A DNA stretch of 64,000 nt from Desulfobacteraceae bacterium (GTDB lineage Bacteria; Desulfobacterota; Desulfobacteria; Desulfobacterales; UBA5852). Of the stretch, positions 63,521 to 64,000 are shown in pieces (position 1 is the stretch's first letter; each line of letters opens with the position of its first letter). The DNA lies in contig JABZFP010000034.1 in assembly GCA_014237395.1 (NCBI GenBank), positions 62,001 through 126,000 on the forward strand, given 5' to 3'. The position numbers were made by a program, and so were the translations under genes. The notes under the pieces were generated by a model. The model ran no database searches. It was not told the origin of the DNA and was given only the letters and a program-made list of their open reading frames with translations.

Positions 63521-64000
63521 TCACAGATTAAACATATCATCCGGCGCAAAAGACATACGCAGGATATGGTAGGCTTCCGCATAGCCCATGCCGGCCTGAC
63601 TGCCTCTAAACAAGGCGAGCGCCTTGAGGGCCTCAACTGATCTGGATTGTGGAAAAGTCTGCAATTGGCTTTGATAACACTTCATGGCCTCCAGCTTCTG
63701 GTCGATGTATTCCGAGATGTCGACGCACCAGTTGGGGGTGAAATTCGGCTCAAGATGGGGCGCATTCCAGTGGGTTTCGGATATGGTTTCGTATGCCGCG
63801 CAAATTTTGATGTTGAGACCAACATCAACAGGACGCGATGCCACCATGCAGGCTTCAAATACCAGTCGATGATCGACATGACGGTCGACATATGGAATCA
63901 AGAGGATATCCGGTGAAACCCGTTTGACGATATTGAACACCATACCATTGAATTCCGGAAGGCCGATTTTATCCAGAAGAACGGCAGGGTTGTCCAGGAA
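63521..64000 (-). CDS. PIG-L/LmbE-family deacetylase, C-terminal part (truncated by window edge)
   Basis: The frame continues to the window edge without a stop, so the ATG at 63943 is internal. The visible 159 residues contain DRHVDHRLVFEA, the later part of the zinc-binding H-x-D-H motif, and YQSQLQTFPQSRSVEALKALA near the end. Such enzymes remove N-acetyl groups from GlcNAc-containing glycans or precursors. The N-terminal His-Pro-Asp-Asp motif is outside the window. It lies 37 nt before the phosphotransferase gene. Confidence 0.85.
   Translation of the reverse strand, partial: FLDNPAVLLDKIGLPEFNGMVFNIVKRVSPDILLIPYVDRHVDHRLVFEACMVASRPVDVGLNIKICAAYETISETHWNAPHLEPNFTPNWCVDISEYIDQKLEAMKCYQSQLQTFPQSRSVEALKALALFRGSQAGMGYAEAYHILRMSFAPDDMFNL

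Noticed and set aside
1..64000. CRISPR array or prophage
   Set aside because: No set of evenly spaced direct repeats and no integrase, terminase or structural phage genes were seen.

Overview
The window reads as a stretch of ordinary chromosome from a moderately GC-rich, anaerobic Gram-negative bacterium. It is most likely a sulfate-reducing or syntrophic member of Desulfobacterota (Desulfobacterales-like). This rests on gene content: a tungsten-type aldehyde:ferredoxin oxidoreductase, an ADP-forming acyl-CoA synthetase, late cobamide genes, an MglA-type GTPase with a DUF4388 partner, and several small proteins of a deltaproteobacterial type. It is inference, because no rRNA or other phylogenetic marker was compared. 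I see no tRNA, rRNA, CRISPR array, transposase, prophage or integration site.

Layout. 1-3.4 kb: end of a cobamide operon (cobS 3' part, cobD-type decarboxylase, cbiB, probable cbiR). 3.4-9.6 kb: a TetR repressor divergent from a redox operon (AOR, 2x[4Fe-4S] ferredoxin, SCP2-like protein, two consecutive iron-alcohol-dehydrogenase paralogs, one of which has lost most metal ligands). A perfect 24-bp palindrome lies in the divergent promoter region. 9.8-23.6 kb: RecBCD, with recC separated from recB-recD by recX, a queuosine-precursor-type transporter, a PilZ protein, two small unknowns, a phenylacetate-CoA-ligase-type enzyme and a YheU-type protein. 23.7-28.2 kb: a FabH-type ketosynthase, a fused ADP-forming acyl-CoA synthetase with a small Cys-rich protein coupled to it, and a PHP hydrolase. 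28.5-34 kb: ispF, uvrB, uvrC and malate dehydrogenase.

34-42.8 kb: a probable polarity/signalling operon (TPR-like protein, MglA GTPase, DUF4388 plus cyclic-nucleotide-type domain protein, PilZ), then purC overlapping a ParB-like gene, a second TetR, an SPL-family radical SAM protein and two unknown genes. 42.9-48.3 kb: a divergent Hsp70 module: a GrpE-like factor with a long acidic N-terminus, a DnaK-like protein with no C-terminal lid and a rebuilt linker, and a membrane protein with two J-domain-like modules lacking HPD plus a DUF1566 domain. 48.5-56.5 kb, all minus: an EF-G2-type factor, then the xseA-xseB-ispA-dxs-tlyA series. 56.7-57.4 kb: a BI-1 family membrane protein. 57.4-57.9 kb: three large nested palindromic repeats in a convergent intergenic region. 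57.9-64 kb, minus: glmM, a left-handed beta-helix sugar-nucleotide-type protein, a membrane WbpM/PglF-type dehydratase, a WecA/MraY-type phosphotransferase and a truncated PIG-L deacetylase, together a cell-surface glycan cluster.

The least conventional parts are the non-canonical Hsp70 module (42.9-48.3 kb), the AOR operon with an intact/degenerate Fe-ADH pair (4.2-9.6 kb), and the palindromic repeats at 57.4-57.9 kb.
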